From assembly GCA_031271685.1 (NCBI GenBank), contig JAISVH010000062.1, forward strand, positions 1-47,226: a stretch of 47,226 nt of DNA, written 5' to 3'. Each line of letters begins with the position of its first letter. The first letter of the stretch is position 1. A model generated the notes under the pieces. The model saw nothing but the letters and a program-made list of their open reading frames with translations, did not search any database and was not told where the DNA came from. The translations under genes were made by a program, and so were the position numbers. Positions 35,436 to 42,340 of this stretch are shown here, in pieces. The DNA is from Eubacterium sp. (lineage in GTDB: Bacteria > Bacillota > Clostridia > Oscillospirales > Ruminococcaceae).

Positions 35436-36207
35436 TGGGAACAGTCAAAAAAAATCATGGTCATGCGAGAAGGCTTTTGATAAATGGAGATATCCGCGTT
35501 TTTTTGCCGAGGATATTAATGAGGATATTGCCGTGGTTAGCGGTGATGATGCAAGGCATATCCGCGACGTGTTGAGGATGAAAAAAGGAGAAATTGTAAT
35601 TTTAGCTGACGCGGAAGGCTATGACTGTCTTTCGGAGATAGAAAGTTTTGTGGGTAAGGAGTCAGTCAATTTAAAAGTTTTAGACAGGAGAAAGAACGAA
35701 GCCGAACCAAACGTTAAGATAAGACTGTATCAATGTTTGCCCAAATTTGATAAGCTTGATTTTATAGTTCAGAAAGCCACGGAACTTGGTGTTTTTGAGA
35801 TAGTTCCGGTAATTTCAGAGAGGTGCGTTTCACGGCCTGATTCAGATCGAAGGATTAGCCGCATGCAAAAAATAGCCTGCGAGGCGACAAAGCAGTGCGG
35901 CGGGGTAAGAGTGCCGATGATTTTTCCGTTTATGAACTATAAAAATATATTTAAGGAAATTAAGCAGGATTTTTTGGGTATAATATTTTATGAAAACGGC
36001 GGTGAAAAGTTAGACAATATAATCGGATTCCCAAGAGAGCATATAAATATTATTATCGGCAGCGAAGGCGGGTTTTCTGAAAATGAAGTTTTGTTGGCAA
36101 AAGAAAACGGTTATATACCGGCAACGCTCGGGAAACGTATACTGCGTTGTGAAACCGCCCCTATCACCGCAATTTCAATTTTGCTTAACTTAACCGGGAA
36201 CATTTGA
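35413..36207 (+). CDS. rsmE: 16S rRNA m3U1498 methyltransferase RsmE
   Basis: SPOUT methyltransferase of the small ribosomal subunit. Motifs: RFFAEDI then HIRDVLRMKKGE at the N-terminal RNA-binding domain; the knot region has IIIGSEGGFSENEV and LGKRILRCETAPITAI. At 264 residues it carries ~27 extra N-terminal residues relative to the usual M-x-RFF start. The only in-frame initiator seen upstream of the domain is the GTG at 35413, inside the recG end; the exact start is uncertain. Confidence 0.93.
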   Translation: MKKSDLINGNSQKKSWSCEKAFDKWRYPRFFAEDINEDIAVVSGDDARHIRDVLRMKKGEIVILADAEGYDCLSEIESFVGKESVNLKVLDRRKNEAEPNVKIRLYQCLPKFDKLDFIVQKATELGVFEIVPVISERCVSRPDSDRRISRMQKIACEATKQCGGVRVPMIFPFMNYKNIFKEIKQDFLGIIFYENGGEKLDNIIGFPREHINIIIGSEGGFSENEVLLAKENGYIPATLGKRILRCETAPITAISILLNLTGNI

Positions 36208-36241
36208 TTTTTTTAAAATAGTTAAAATTTTTATATATGGG

Positions 36242-36270
36242 TTGAAAAATATGGTAATATAAGTTATAAT
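36242..36270 (+). promoter_or_regulatory. Sigma-A-type promoter reading into repeat B
   Basis: TTGAAA at 36242-36247, 17-bp spacer, TATAAT at 36265-36270. Transcription would start at about 36277, a few bases inside the 180-bp family B element, and continue to the small membrane protein gene. Confidence 0.75.
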
Positions 36271-36271
36271 A

Positions 36272-36451
36272 TTAAAGCAACACCGCACAATTCACGCCTA
36301 AAGGCTTGACGAGCAAATCACTTGTGTATTTTTCGCCAAACTTAGTTGATTTCGCCTTAAATATCAACGGATATTCGCGGCAAAATCGCCTAGTTTGACG
36401 AAAAATCTTACTACGCGCTTTGCATGCCAGAGCTGTGCGGTATTGCTTTAA
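36272..36451. repeat. Repeat family B, full copy (180-bp MITE-like hairpin)
   Basis: Terminal inverted repeats of 18 nt with one mismatch: TTAAAGCAACACCGCACA at 36272-36289 and TGTGCGGTATTGCTTTAA at 36434-36451. The interior is also inverted (ATTTTTCGCCAAACTTAG against CTAGTTTGACGAAAAAT; GCCTTAAATATC against GATATTCGCGGC). There is no coding capacity. Together with the copy at 22206-22385 it defines the family. Confidence 0.9.
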
Positions 36452-36481
36452 AATAACGCATAAATTGGAGGGTCGGCTATA

Positions 36482-36709
36482 ATGAATAGAGGATTGTTTT
36501 TTGGTTTGTTGGGCATTATCGCTCTTATCAGCGGGGCGATTATCTCAATTGTTTTGCTTAAACATAAATTTAACAGGAGAGATGAATATGACTTTGAAGA
36601 ATTCAACGATGTTATCGACGATGAAGAGTTTGAGCACTTCTTTGATGGGGATGGCGCTTTTATGGATAATTTTGAGGAAGAAGAGGATAATTCGGACGAA
36701 CTGACTTAG
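36482..36709 (+). CDS. Small single-pass membrane protein with acidic tail
   Basis: 75 residues: MNRGLFFGLLGIIALISGAI starts one membrane helix (about residues 4-26), followed by a short basic stop-transfer patch (KHKFNRRD) and a ~40-residue tail with about 20 Asp/Glu. ATTGGAGGGTCGG upstream of the ATG is a good ribosome site. I do not recognise the family. It is preceded by a promoter and a family B hairpin element and followed by hairpins; no neighbour suggests a function. Confidence 0.75.
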   Translation: MNRGLFFGLLGIIALISGAIISIVLLKHKFNRRDEYDFEEFNDVIDDEEFEHFFDGDGAFMDNFEEEEDNSDELT

Positions 36710-36732
36710 AGTATAAATGTTTTGTTATTTTT

Positions 36733-36764
36733 TAGCCGGGATGCCATATATGTCATCCCGGCTA
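36733..36764. terminator. Hairpin downstream of the small membrane protein
   Basis: TAGCCGGGATG / CATCCCGGCTA form an 11-bp perfect stem around a 10-nt loop. The T-run (TTATTTTTT) is on the left side, before the stem, so it is not a standard terminator for the plus-strand gene; I keep this as a probable 3' stabilising structure. Confidence 0.45.
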
Positions 36765-36767
36765 GTT

Positions 36768-36820
36768 ATAGCAAATTACGTAAACATGGAAACGAATTCC
36801 ATGTTTACGTAATTTGCTAT
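36768..36820. repeat. 24-bp-arm perfect palindrome
   Basis: Arms 36768-36791 and 36797-36820 are perfectly complementary around ACGAA. The outer ATAGCAAATTA resembles the inverted ends of the composite element at 39401-39593 (TATAGYAAATTAAC), so it may be a minimal or collapsed member of that family. Confidence 0.9.
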
Positions 36821-36847
36821 TAGTCCGGTTTTAAAGCGGATTTACTA

Positions 36848-36901
36848 TAATAACTGCGTTCATGTTCCTCGCCTTTTATTCGGTTCCGCCAAAGATGTTT
36901 T
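36848..36901 (+). repeat. Repeat family A, internally deleted copy
   Basis: ATAATAACTGCGTTCATG resembles the left end of family A; the copy then jumps to CGGTTCCGCC and AAGATGTTTTAA, a degraded right end. The middle module is missing. Confidence 0.55.
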
Positions 36902-36925
36902 AACACGGTTTTGCTCTGTATAAAT

Positions 36926-37003
36926 TTAAGGCAATATAGCACAGCTTCGGCGTGCAAAGCACGTAGCCGAATTTTACGCCAAACTTAGTTAATTTTGCCT
37001 TAA
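36926..37003. repeat. Repeat family B, shortened copy
   Basis: TTAAGGCAATATAGCACAGC, ending GTGCAAAGCACGTAG, is the reverse-complement end of family B; it then passes to CGCCAAACTTAGTTAATTTT and ends GCCTTAA, inverted with the left end. 78 bp, ending 5 bp before the amidase stop codon on the opposite strand. Confidence 0.7.
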
Positions 37004-37008
37004 ATATT

Positions 37009-37761
37009 TCAGGATTTTTCTTCTTTTACATAAGAGTCTGTAAATCCTTTGTCTTCAAGAATTTTTTGCATTTTTTCAGCATTTTCTTTTTCGGTGAAAG
37101 CGCCTAGCTGCACTTTATACATCGAGGTTTGGTTATTGGGTTCTTCTGTTGGCACGACTTTTGCCGGGATATCAATTGATTCTTTAACATCTGTCCTGAA
37201 AGTGTCCATGGATTTGCCGTGCTTTGGAAACCAATGCATAACATCTGCGTGCCCGCTTGCTATTCCCAGTGTATTTCCTTCGCTGTGGCAGATAATATAA
37301 GGACTCTCCGGTTTGATATTATACGTTTTGCAAAGATATGCGCAAAGCTCGACCGCTTCTTTATAAATTTTGCTGAAATATGACTCGTCGGTCAGACCGT
37401 CTTCACAAATTTCTACGCCGATATAACCGTTATTATTTGCATTCGCGGAATATCCTTTTGTGCCACTCCCGCTGTGCCATCCTACTATATCCCACGGAAG
37501 GGTTTGATAGGTAGCTATTGAGCCGTCTTTAAGCTTGCCAATAAATCCGTGGGCGCACATCTGCGTATTTCCTTCAACTGTAGGCCGATTCCAATCATTG
37601 CCGTTGGGGTTCGGGCCAAGCAGTCCGTCGTCGGGCTGAACATATCTGCATAAATTGGGATTGTTCGCGCCTGTTGAATGCAGCATAAAGCCTTTTACCG
37701 CGTGCTTTTGTTTGGATTTATAGCAATCGTTTTGCGTTAGATAACATTGTTTAAGATTCAT
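37009..37761 (-). CDS. N-acetylmuramoyl-L-alanine amidase with SPOR-like tail (phage-type endolysin)
   Basis: A 250-residue Amidase_2-type peptidoglycan hydrolase. Likely metal/catalytic residues are H28 (GFMLHSTGANN), H159 (CHSEG), H171 and H176 (ASGHADVMHWFP). Residues about 212-248 (MYKVQLGAFTEKENAEKMQK) form a SPOR-like peptidoglycan-binding repeat. No signal peptide is visible, as expected for an endolysin that depends on a holin. The start at 37761 is preferred over 37776: the AGGGAAAA site lies just upstream and the ATG falls 1 nt after the holin stop. It is the only complete phage-like cassette in the window. Confidence 0.88.
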   Translation of the reverse strand: MNLKQCYLTQNDCYKSKQKHAVKGFMLHSTGANNPNLCRYVQPDDGLLGPNPNGNDWNRPTVEGNTQMCAHGFIGKLKDGSIATYQTLPWDIVGWHSGSGTKGYSANANNNGYIGVEICEDGLTDESYFSKIYKEAVELCAYLCKTYNIKPESPYIICHSEGNTLGIASGHADVMHWFPKHGKSMDTFRTDVKESIDIPAKVVPTEEPNNQTSMYKVQLGAFTEKENAEKMQKILEDKGFTDSYVKEEKS

Positions 37762-37762
37762 T

Positions 37763-37999
37763 TTATTTTCCCTCACTTTCTATATTAGTCTTTAAAATGC
37801 TTGCCGTTCCTTTATCTCCAAAGCTGTGGCTAGCTATAGAAGTCAGGACCGACATTATAGTTGACATGGCCGTGACGCTAAGAACGACTTTCCAATCTAC
37901 TTCGCCGAGCACGGTGTGTGTGCCTATTACCGCGATTGCTGAGTGCGCCGCTGTTTTGACCGCTCTTTCCAGAACATCAAGCCAAAATTGCTTAGTCAT
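37763..37999 (-). CDS. Holin, r1t-like
   Basis: A 78-residue protein upstream of the amidase with two predicted hydrophobic stretches (about 17-33 and 38-57) and the pattern MTKQFWLDVLERAVKTAAHS ending in SFGDKGTASIL, typical of phage r1t-type holins. It opens the membrane so that the endolysin reaches the wall. Ribosome site AGAAAGGAG lies 8 nt before the ATG. The order holin-amidase with ~1-nt spacing is that of a lysis cassette. Confidence 0.82.
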   Translation of the reverse strand: MTKQFWLDVLERAVKTAAHSAIAVIGTHTVLGEVDWKVVLSVTAMSTIMSVLTSIASHSFGDKGTASILKTNIESEGK

Positions 38000-38051
38000 T
38001 GATTAACTCCTTTCTCATCTTATAAATAATGATAAGACGCGTTATTTATAG

Positions 38052-38156
38052 TATAACCGCGTTTATGGCCTCCGCCTCTTAGACGGCGGGTGATTTTCAA
38101 TCCTCCGTTGGCGCTTGTTAAAACATCGGAAGCGGTTCCGCCGCAGATGTTTGAAA
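38052..38156 (+). repeat. Repeat family A, complete copy between holin and tmRNA
   Basis: TATAACCGCGTTTATGGCC, then CCGCCTCTTAGACGGCGGG, GATTTTCAATC, CGCTTGTTAAAACATCGGAA, GCGGTTCCGCCGCAGATG and TTTGAAA: all modules of family A are present in order. Confidence 0.85.
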
Positions 38157-38240
38157 CGAACTATATTTTAATAGATATGTTTATTTCAAGTAAAATTCTC
38201 ACATACTTATATATGCCGGACATGAGACAATTGACACTGA

Positions 38241-38269
38241 TTGACAATGAAAGGCTAAAGTGATATAAT
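38241..38269 (+). promoter_or_regulatory. tmRNA promoter (consensus sigma-A, extended -10)
   Basis: TTGACA at 38241-38246, 17-bp spacer, TATAAT at 38264-38269, with TGA directly before it (extended -10). A second TTGACA at 38231 has unsuitable spacing. Initiation about 10 nt before the mature 5' end. Confidence 0.9.
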
Positions 38270-38286
38270 AAGAGCATGAGCAATTT

Positions 38287-38636
38287 GGGGCCGCAATGGT
38301 TTCGACGGGGATTTTGAATCACGCTAAGCATGCAGAGCCAGTCCCGACTCTTTAATCCGGGGCATTTTAAATTTAAACGCTAATAATAGAACAGCAGCTG
38401 TAGCTGCCTAAGCGCGCTACCGTCCGTTCTGAGAGAGCTGCGGCTCAGCATGGGCGTCAATAAGCAGCCAACGTTTTGTGTGATAGCCTTGTAGCGCAAA
38501 ACGTATCCAAAGGGCTACCAATCGGTGGTTTTGTCGGATTGTGCCGTCGTGCGGGAAATCTTTCAACCGACTAAGCATGTAGAAAGGTGTGTGGAAGGAT
38601 TTTCGGACAGGAGTTCGATTCTCCTCGGCTCCACCA
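38287..38636 (+). ncRNA. ssrA: Transfer-messenger RNA (tmRNA)
   Basis: tmRNA rescues stalled ribosomes and tags the incomplete protein for degradation. The 5' end GGGGCCGCAATGGTTTCGAC and the 3' end GAGTTCGATTCTCCTCGGCT then CCACCA are diagnostic; GGGGCCG pairs with CGGCTCC as the acceptor stem (one G-U), and CCA is encoded. The tag frame runs from the GCT at 38379 to TAA at 38409-38411 and encodes ANNRTAAVAA; many known tags end in ALAA, so AVAA is a variant. 350 nt in total. It is followed by a terminator at 38704. Confidence 0.97.
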
Positions 38637-38703
38637 AAATCATCGCTGGTCGAACACCCGATGGAGAGATTCATCTCTTTACGTACGGATTCGTACTGGC
38701 TGT

Positions 38704-38742
38704 AAAAATAGCGAGCAGGTCTTAAGACCGCTCGCTATTTTT
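38704..38742 (+). terminator. Rho-independent terminator after tmRNA
   Basis: A 13-bp stem (AAAAATAGCGAGC / GCTCGCTATTTTT) extended by GGTC/GACC with a TTAA loop. The T-rich 3' side and the A-rich 5' side allow termination in both directions. Confidence 0.9.
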
Positions 38743-39110
38743 CTTGAAGAGGTCATTTACAACCGTACGCGCCACAGCTTATAATATTTCCCGTGGATGG
38801 TTATGTTGTGGAGCGCAAACCACAAGCCCTCTGGTGAGACAGAGAGCCCGCAGAGCTGTTTTTGTCAAGCGAAAAATAGTCCAGACGACATAGTTGAAAA
38901 ATGATCCACCGGGAGGCTAAATAGTAACATAATAAACAACCTCTTAATTTCCTGAAAACGCTAAGGGTGGGCGGCACCCTTAACGCCGCCCACCCTTAGC
39001 GTTACGATAAATGATTGTCTTTTTTTGGGACCATTCTTAGTTTAGCATATATAACAGATACACTCCCAATTCTGAATGTTTCTGCGATTTATCCCGTATT
39101 TGCGCGACGT
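38743..39110. other. Gene-free remnant region with strong hairpin
   Basis: No credible ORF. It contains a perfect 19-bp stem at 38957-38975 / 38985-39003 (AACGCTAAGGGTGGGCGGC and its complement, 9-nt loop). The sequence TTGTCAAGCGAAAAATAGTC near 38867 resembles ends of some insertion elements, but this is a weak impression. It leads into the IS3-type remnant. Confidence 0.5.
38957..39003. repeat. 19-bp-arm perfect inverted repeat
   Basis: Arms 38957-38975 and 38985-39003 around ACCCTTAAC. The loop partly repeats the stem theme (ACCCTTA). GC-rich, with no adjacent T-run. Confidence 0.85.
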
Positions 39111-39270
39111 TTATCTTTGGCTTAATTCATTTTGTCGCATATCCTCTATGACTTTATGTTTAAACTCACCTGTATAGGTCTTTCTCGGTTTATCTTTTGG
39201 CATGAAAATGCACCCCTTTTTGTGTTGTATCACATTTTTTCAATGTGCCCAAATTTCAGGGTGCTGTTTA
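39111..39270 (-). mobile_element. Remnant of an IS3-family (IS150-like) insertion sequence
   Basis: On the minus strand an ATG at 39203 opens a 30-residue peptide, MPKDKPRKTYTGEFKHKVIE followed by DMRQNELSQR and a stop at 39111. This is the opening of an IS3-type OrfA transposase (the K-Y-T-x-E-F-K-x-K-V-I-E-x-M motif), cut short before its helix-turn-helix is complete. Upstream, CAGCACCCTGAAATTTGGGC resembles the left end of such elements. The rest of orfA and orfB are absent. Confidence 0.72.
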
Positions 39271-39357
39271 ACCATACACGGCGTCTTTTTAGTGCAATAA
39301 ATTTCGATATATAGTGGACTATAAAAATTTATGATAATACGGTAGAGCATCTAATGT

Positions 39358-39593
39358 TTTCAAACATTTGCGGCGGATCCGCTTCCAGCGTTTTAACAAG
39401 AGTTATAGTAAATTAACTTGAAAACAAAATAATTTCCGCAAAACCGCATGATATTTTGCAGTAAGTCCGCTTGTGCAGATTGTAATCGGTTAACTTTAAA
39501 TTTACTAAATTTAAAGTTAACCGATTACAATCTGCCGCCTAAGAGGAGGGGGGACATGAACGCGGTTATATTCAAGTTGATTTGCTATAAACT
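39358..39593 (-). repeat. Composite family A element with 30-bp palindrome
   Basis: The reverse complement of the family A right end (TTTCAAACATTTGCGGCGGA, CGCTTCCAGCGTTTTAACAA) is followed by an insert bounded by imperfect inverted ends: AGTTATAGTAAATTAACTTG at 39401 and CAAGTTGATTTGCTATAAAC near 39573. Inside is a perfect palindrome, arms 39475-39504 and 39506-39535 around one C (30 bp each), and then the family A left end (GCCGCCTAAGAGG, GAACGCGGTTATA). It lies at the 3' end of the minus-strand FlhB-like gene. Confidence 0.8.
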
Positions 39594-39613
39594 TTAATAT
39601 CATAGCCAATGGT

Positions 39614-39937
39614 TTATTTATTTAATAGTTTTTTGCGCTTGTCTGATTCAACGCTTTTCCTGACTTCATCGGATGAATACACCACCTCTGCATAAATAGT
39701 CGCAACGATCGAATACAACGCCGGGGGAATATGCTCGCCACTATTGAGCATTACCAACAGCGCGGCAGCGCTATCATCACGGTAGATGGGAATGCCGTTT
39801 TCATCGGCTATATTAACTATTTTGCGGGCGACTTCGCCAAGCCCTGAAGCCACTACAACGGGCGCAAAATTAGTATCCGGGTTATATTTTAATGCTATAG
39901 CCGCCTTTTGCCCGTATGGAAGTTTACGCTGTGACAT
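39614..39937 (-). CDS. Stand-alone FlhB C-terminal-domain protein (YlqH/FhlB/FlhX type)
   Basis: A 107-residue homologue of the cytoplasmic switch domain of FlhB. KAAIALKYNPDTNFAPVVVA aligns with YAIALKYDREDAMSAPKVVA of the full FlhB encoded at 18040, and the following AxKIxxIAxExxIxIxxD pattern matches through IPPALYSIVATIYAEVVY. The NPTH autocleavage site is replaced by PYGQ, so this is a pre-separated fragment equivalent to the cleaved C-part. AGAGAGGG before the ATG lies within the end of the upstream gene, and the two genes overlap by 14 bp. Homologues (Bacillus YlqH, Helicobacter FlhX) are linked to export switching. Confidence 0.88.
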   Translation of the reverse strand: MSQRKLPYGQKAAIALKYNPDTNFAPVVVASGLGEVARKIVNIADENGIPIYRDDSAAALLVMLNSGEHIPPALYSIVATIYAEVVYSSDEVRKSVESDKRKKLLNK

Positions 39938-42215
39938 TAAATCCCTCTCTCTTTTCTAAGATGCTAGGAAAAACTTCGGTTAAGTTATGAGGCTTTATCA
40001 GAGGACCGGTGACAAAACTTCTTGTGACATATCCTGAACCGGCTATGATTCTGCCCACTTTATTTACTATGTCTCCGATATTATCGGAAAAGCTTTCCGG
40101 GTGAAGCAGAGAAATGTTTACATCTTCACCGGAGGAGCGCAAATCTATTTCAAAACGTCCGATAGAATCTATATCAAATGTTAAAAACAAATGATATGTC
40201 CTTTTTCCAGGTTCTGAATCGGCGGTGTTTTCCTCATCGTTATTGACCCACAATTCTCCGAAAGCGCGGGTTTCGTTGAATTCTACAGGTATTATATAAT
40301 GGGATAGAGGAGTGAACACTCCCGGAGCGTTTATCAAGCTTTGTAAAAGATTTGAGGCATTATAGTTATTAACAGTTTTAAGTGCGGGGTGATCTATGTT
40401 CTTTTCTATAAATCCTATAAGCTCATTGAGCGATGAGCTTTTTTCAGCTGCTTGAGTTTCGTTTCCTCCCGACCGATGATTTGCGGCTTGTTCGGTTGAG
40501 CGGCCTTCTGCCAGTTCTGGAAAAGGTTTTTCTGACATAGGCAATTCATCGTTTTCCACCATTTTATTTATTATCTCTAAAAAGGACTCATAAATATTTT
40601 GGCGGATGTCGACTTCCGGCATTGCTTTAAGCACATCGTTAAGATAAACTATTAGAGAGTCTATATCTTCTATCTGCGTCATTTCGGAATCAATGCCGAC
40701 CTTTAATTGTTCCGAACCGGATAGGTTTATCATGTTTTTTAGAATATCAGAAATCGCGGTTTTGCCGTCGTTTTTGCCAAGCAGGAATCCTCTTACTGCT
40801 GAATCCAGAACTTCTTGATTAATTATATCGCTATTTCCCGTGAATTCGTTTTGGTCAAATTCGCCCCACAACGCCGCAGCTGAATTTTTTTGTGAGGCAA
40901 CTGCTTGCGTCTCAGGAAAAGTTTGGTTTTGAACCGGCTGACCAAAAGAATCGATGTCTTCTTTAAAAGTATTTATAATGTCGCCGGAATGTCTCGCGGT
41001 AACTCCTTCTTTTTGTGGCGTTTGGGTTGTCGGTGCGGCTTGTGTATTTTCTTGCGTTTGGTTTTCCGTGGTATTATTGTTGATATTATTATTATTATTA
41101 TTTTGGAATTGGTTTGCTTCGTTATTGGCAGAGACATTATTATTTGTTTGCGCGGTTTGAGCATTCCCGGAAATAGGGTTTTGTGAATCTGCCGGTGTGT
41201 TTGTATTCGCAAATCCCGTCAAGCTTTCGGCATTGTTGAAGTTTGGAGTGTTTGCTATTCCTGCCGTGTTTGCTGTGTCTTGACCGGCGGCCTGTCCGCC
41301 CAACGCCTGTCTATTGGCTTGTGGAAACAATTGTTCTAACAACTTATCAAATTCTCCGGCTAATATTGATTTAGTTACACGGTCAGGAATAACGGTTATC
41401 AGGTTGTTAAAATATTCTAAAAGCATGTTTTTATTAGTATTATACCGGGATAAATTATGGATTATAAGGGGGATAAGCACCTGTGTGCGATCGTTATTAA
41501 GAAGGCTTTCAGAAACATTTTTTAAAATAAAAAGGGTTTCGTCTTTAAGGTTGGCAAAATTGTCGCCGGCTTGGGGAGCCCCCCATTGTTTTGCTAGTTC
41601 CCCTAAGTCTGTGGAAAGCCCTTTGTTTGGGGCAAAATATCCTGAAAGAAACTTCATGTTAAAAGATAGGGCGCTTAATATTTCGTCTTTATTTTGGGCA
41701 AAATTTACAGCTTTTAGTATATTACCTATTGCGCTCTCTAGATCTTCGTTGCCGCTCAGCTTTGCTTCGGCCGCGATATTTCTTAATATATCAAAGAAAC
41801 CATTTCCGCTAAACATGGTATTATCTCGCTCTTGTGACGTTATCTCGGTCAATAGTTTATCCGGCGTGATAAACAGCGATTTCATCATGGAGTCAAGTTC
41901 ACCGTACAGCTCGGTGTAGCCATTGACTTTAGCAACGGTTAACAAATCCTCATTAACTATCTGCCTCATGGCCTCAACGGCCAAAGTCGGATCTTTGGCT
42001 ATTTTAACAGTCATTGGCAGAAAACCCTTCTGCCCTGTCATCAAGTCGGCGCGTCCGCCTGCGGGTCGTTCTCCGGACTGCTCCGTCACTAACGGATTTT
42101 CGATTTGAATTATTTCAAAACGCTCGGATTCCCCGCTGCCTTTTTGGGATAGATTTCCGGTCGCGTAACCTTTTCCCCCACCCAACGGATTAGTAATTTG
42201 AGGAATGCCCGCCAT
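39924..42215 (-). CDS. Large FliK-like protein partnered with the FlhB C-domain (YlqG-like)
   Basis: 763 residues. The N-terminal ~270 are helical; about 270-420 is low-complexity and Asn/Gln/Thr-rich (NNNNNINNNTTENQTQ); a second helical part follows; the C-terminal ~150 residues contain a strand-rich segment (LFLTFDIDSIGRFEIDLRSS, then GEDVNISLLHPES) that resembles the hook-length domain of FliK. Overlap with the FlhB-like gene mirrors the Bacillus ylqG-ylqH pair. Its own promoter is at 42260-42288 and the ribosome site is AAAGGGGTGA. I call it FliK-like from layout and the C-terminal segment; firm proof would need a profile search. Confidence 0.72.
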   Translation of the reverse strand: MAGIPQITNPLGGGKGYATGNLSQKGSGESERFEIIQIENPLVTEQSGERPAGGRADLMTGQKGFLPMTVKIAKDPTLAVEAMRQIVNEDLLTVAKVNGYTELYGELDSMMKSLFITPDKLLTEITSQERDNTMFSGNGFFDILRNIAAEAKLSGNEDLESAIGNILKAVNFAQNKDEILSALSFNMKFLSGYFAPNKGLSTDLGELAKQWGAPQAGDNFANLKDETLFILKNVSESLLNNDRTQVLIPLIIHNLSRYNTNKNMLLEYFNNLITVIPDRVTKSILAGEFDKLLEQLFPQANRQALGGQAAGQDTANTAGIANTPNFNNAESLTGFANTNTPADSQNPISGNAQTAQTNNNVSANNEANQFQNNNNNNINNNTTENQTQENTQAAPTTQTPQKEGVTARHSGDIINTFKEDIDSFGQPVQNQTFPETQAVASQKNSAAALWGEFDQNEFTGNSDIINQEVLDSAVRGFLLGKNDGKTAISDILKNMINLSGSEQLKVGIDSEMTQIEDIDSLIVYLNDVLKAMPEVDIRQNIYESFLEIINKMVENDELPMSEKPFPELAEGRSTEQAANHRSGGNETQAAEKSSSLNELIGFIEKNIDHPALKTVNNYNASNLLQSLINAPGVFTPLSHYIIPVEFNETRAFGELWVNNDEENTADSEPGKRTYHLFLTFDIDSIGRFEIDLRSSGEDVNISLLHPESFSDNIGDIVNKVGRIIAGSGYVTRSFVTGPLIKPHNLTEVFPSILEKREGFNVTA

Positions 42216-42259
42216 TCCGTCACCCCTTTTTTATTTGGTTAGCTTAACATTCTTGTATT

Positions 42260-42288
42260 ATTCTACCATACTTTAGAGATATAGTCAA
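42260..42288 (-). promoter_or_regulatory. Sigma-A-type promoter for the FliK-like/FlhB-like pair
   Basis: On the minus strand TTGACT (42283-42288) and TAGAAT (42260-42265) are separated by 17 bp. Initiation near 42253 leaves ~40 nt before the ATG at 42215. It is back-to-back with the cheA promoter. Confidence 0.8.
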
Positions 42289-42340
42289 TAAAATTTAACA
42301 CTAAAAATGTGAATTGTTTATAATTTGTTAACAAAAACAC

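Noticed and set aside
36733-36764. Classical terminator for the small membrane protein gene
   Set aside because: The T-run precedes rather than follows the stem on the plus strand; recorded only as a hairpin.
38417-38674. 85-residue minus-strand ORF over the tmRNA gene
   Set aside because: It lies antisense to a complete tmRNA; its apparent protein-like end is a by-product of the tRNA-like 3' sequence.
38865-38935. Possible end of an IS21-type element
   Set aside because: TGTCAAGCGAAAAATAGTCC and a nearby AAAAATGATCCACC reminded me of such ends, but no transposase trace is present and I cannot confirm it without a database.
40905-41919. Plus-strand ORFs opposite the FliK-like gene
   Set aside because: They are shadows of the minus-strand gene, which has a promoter, ribosome site and coupled partner.
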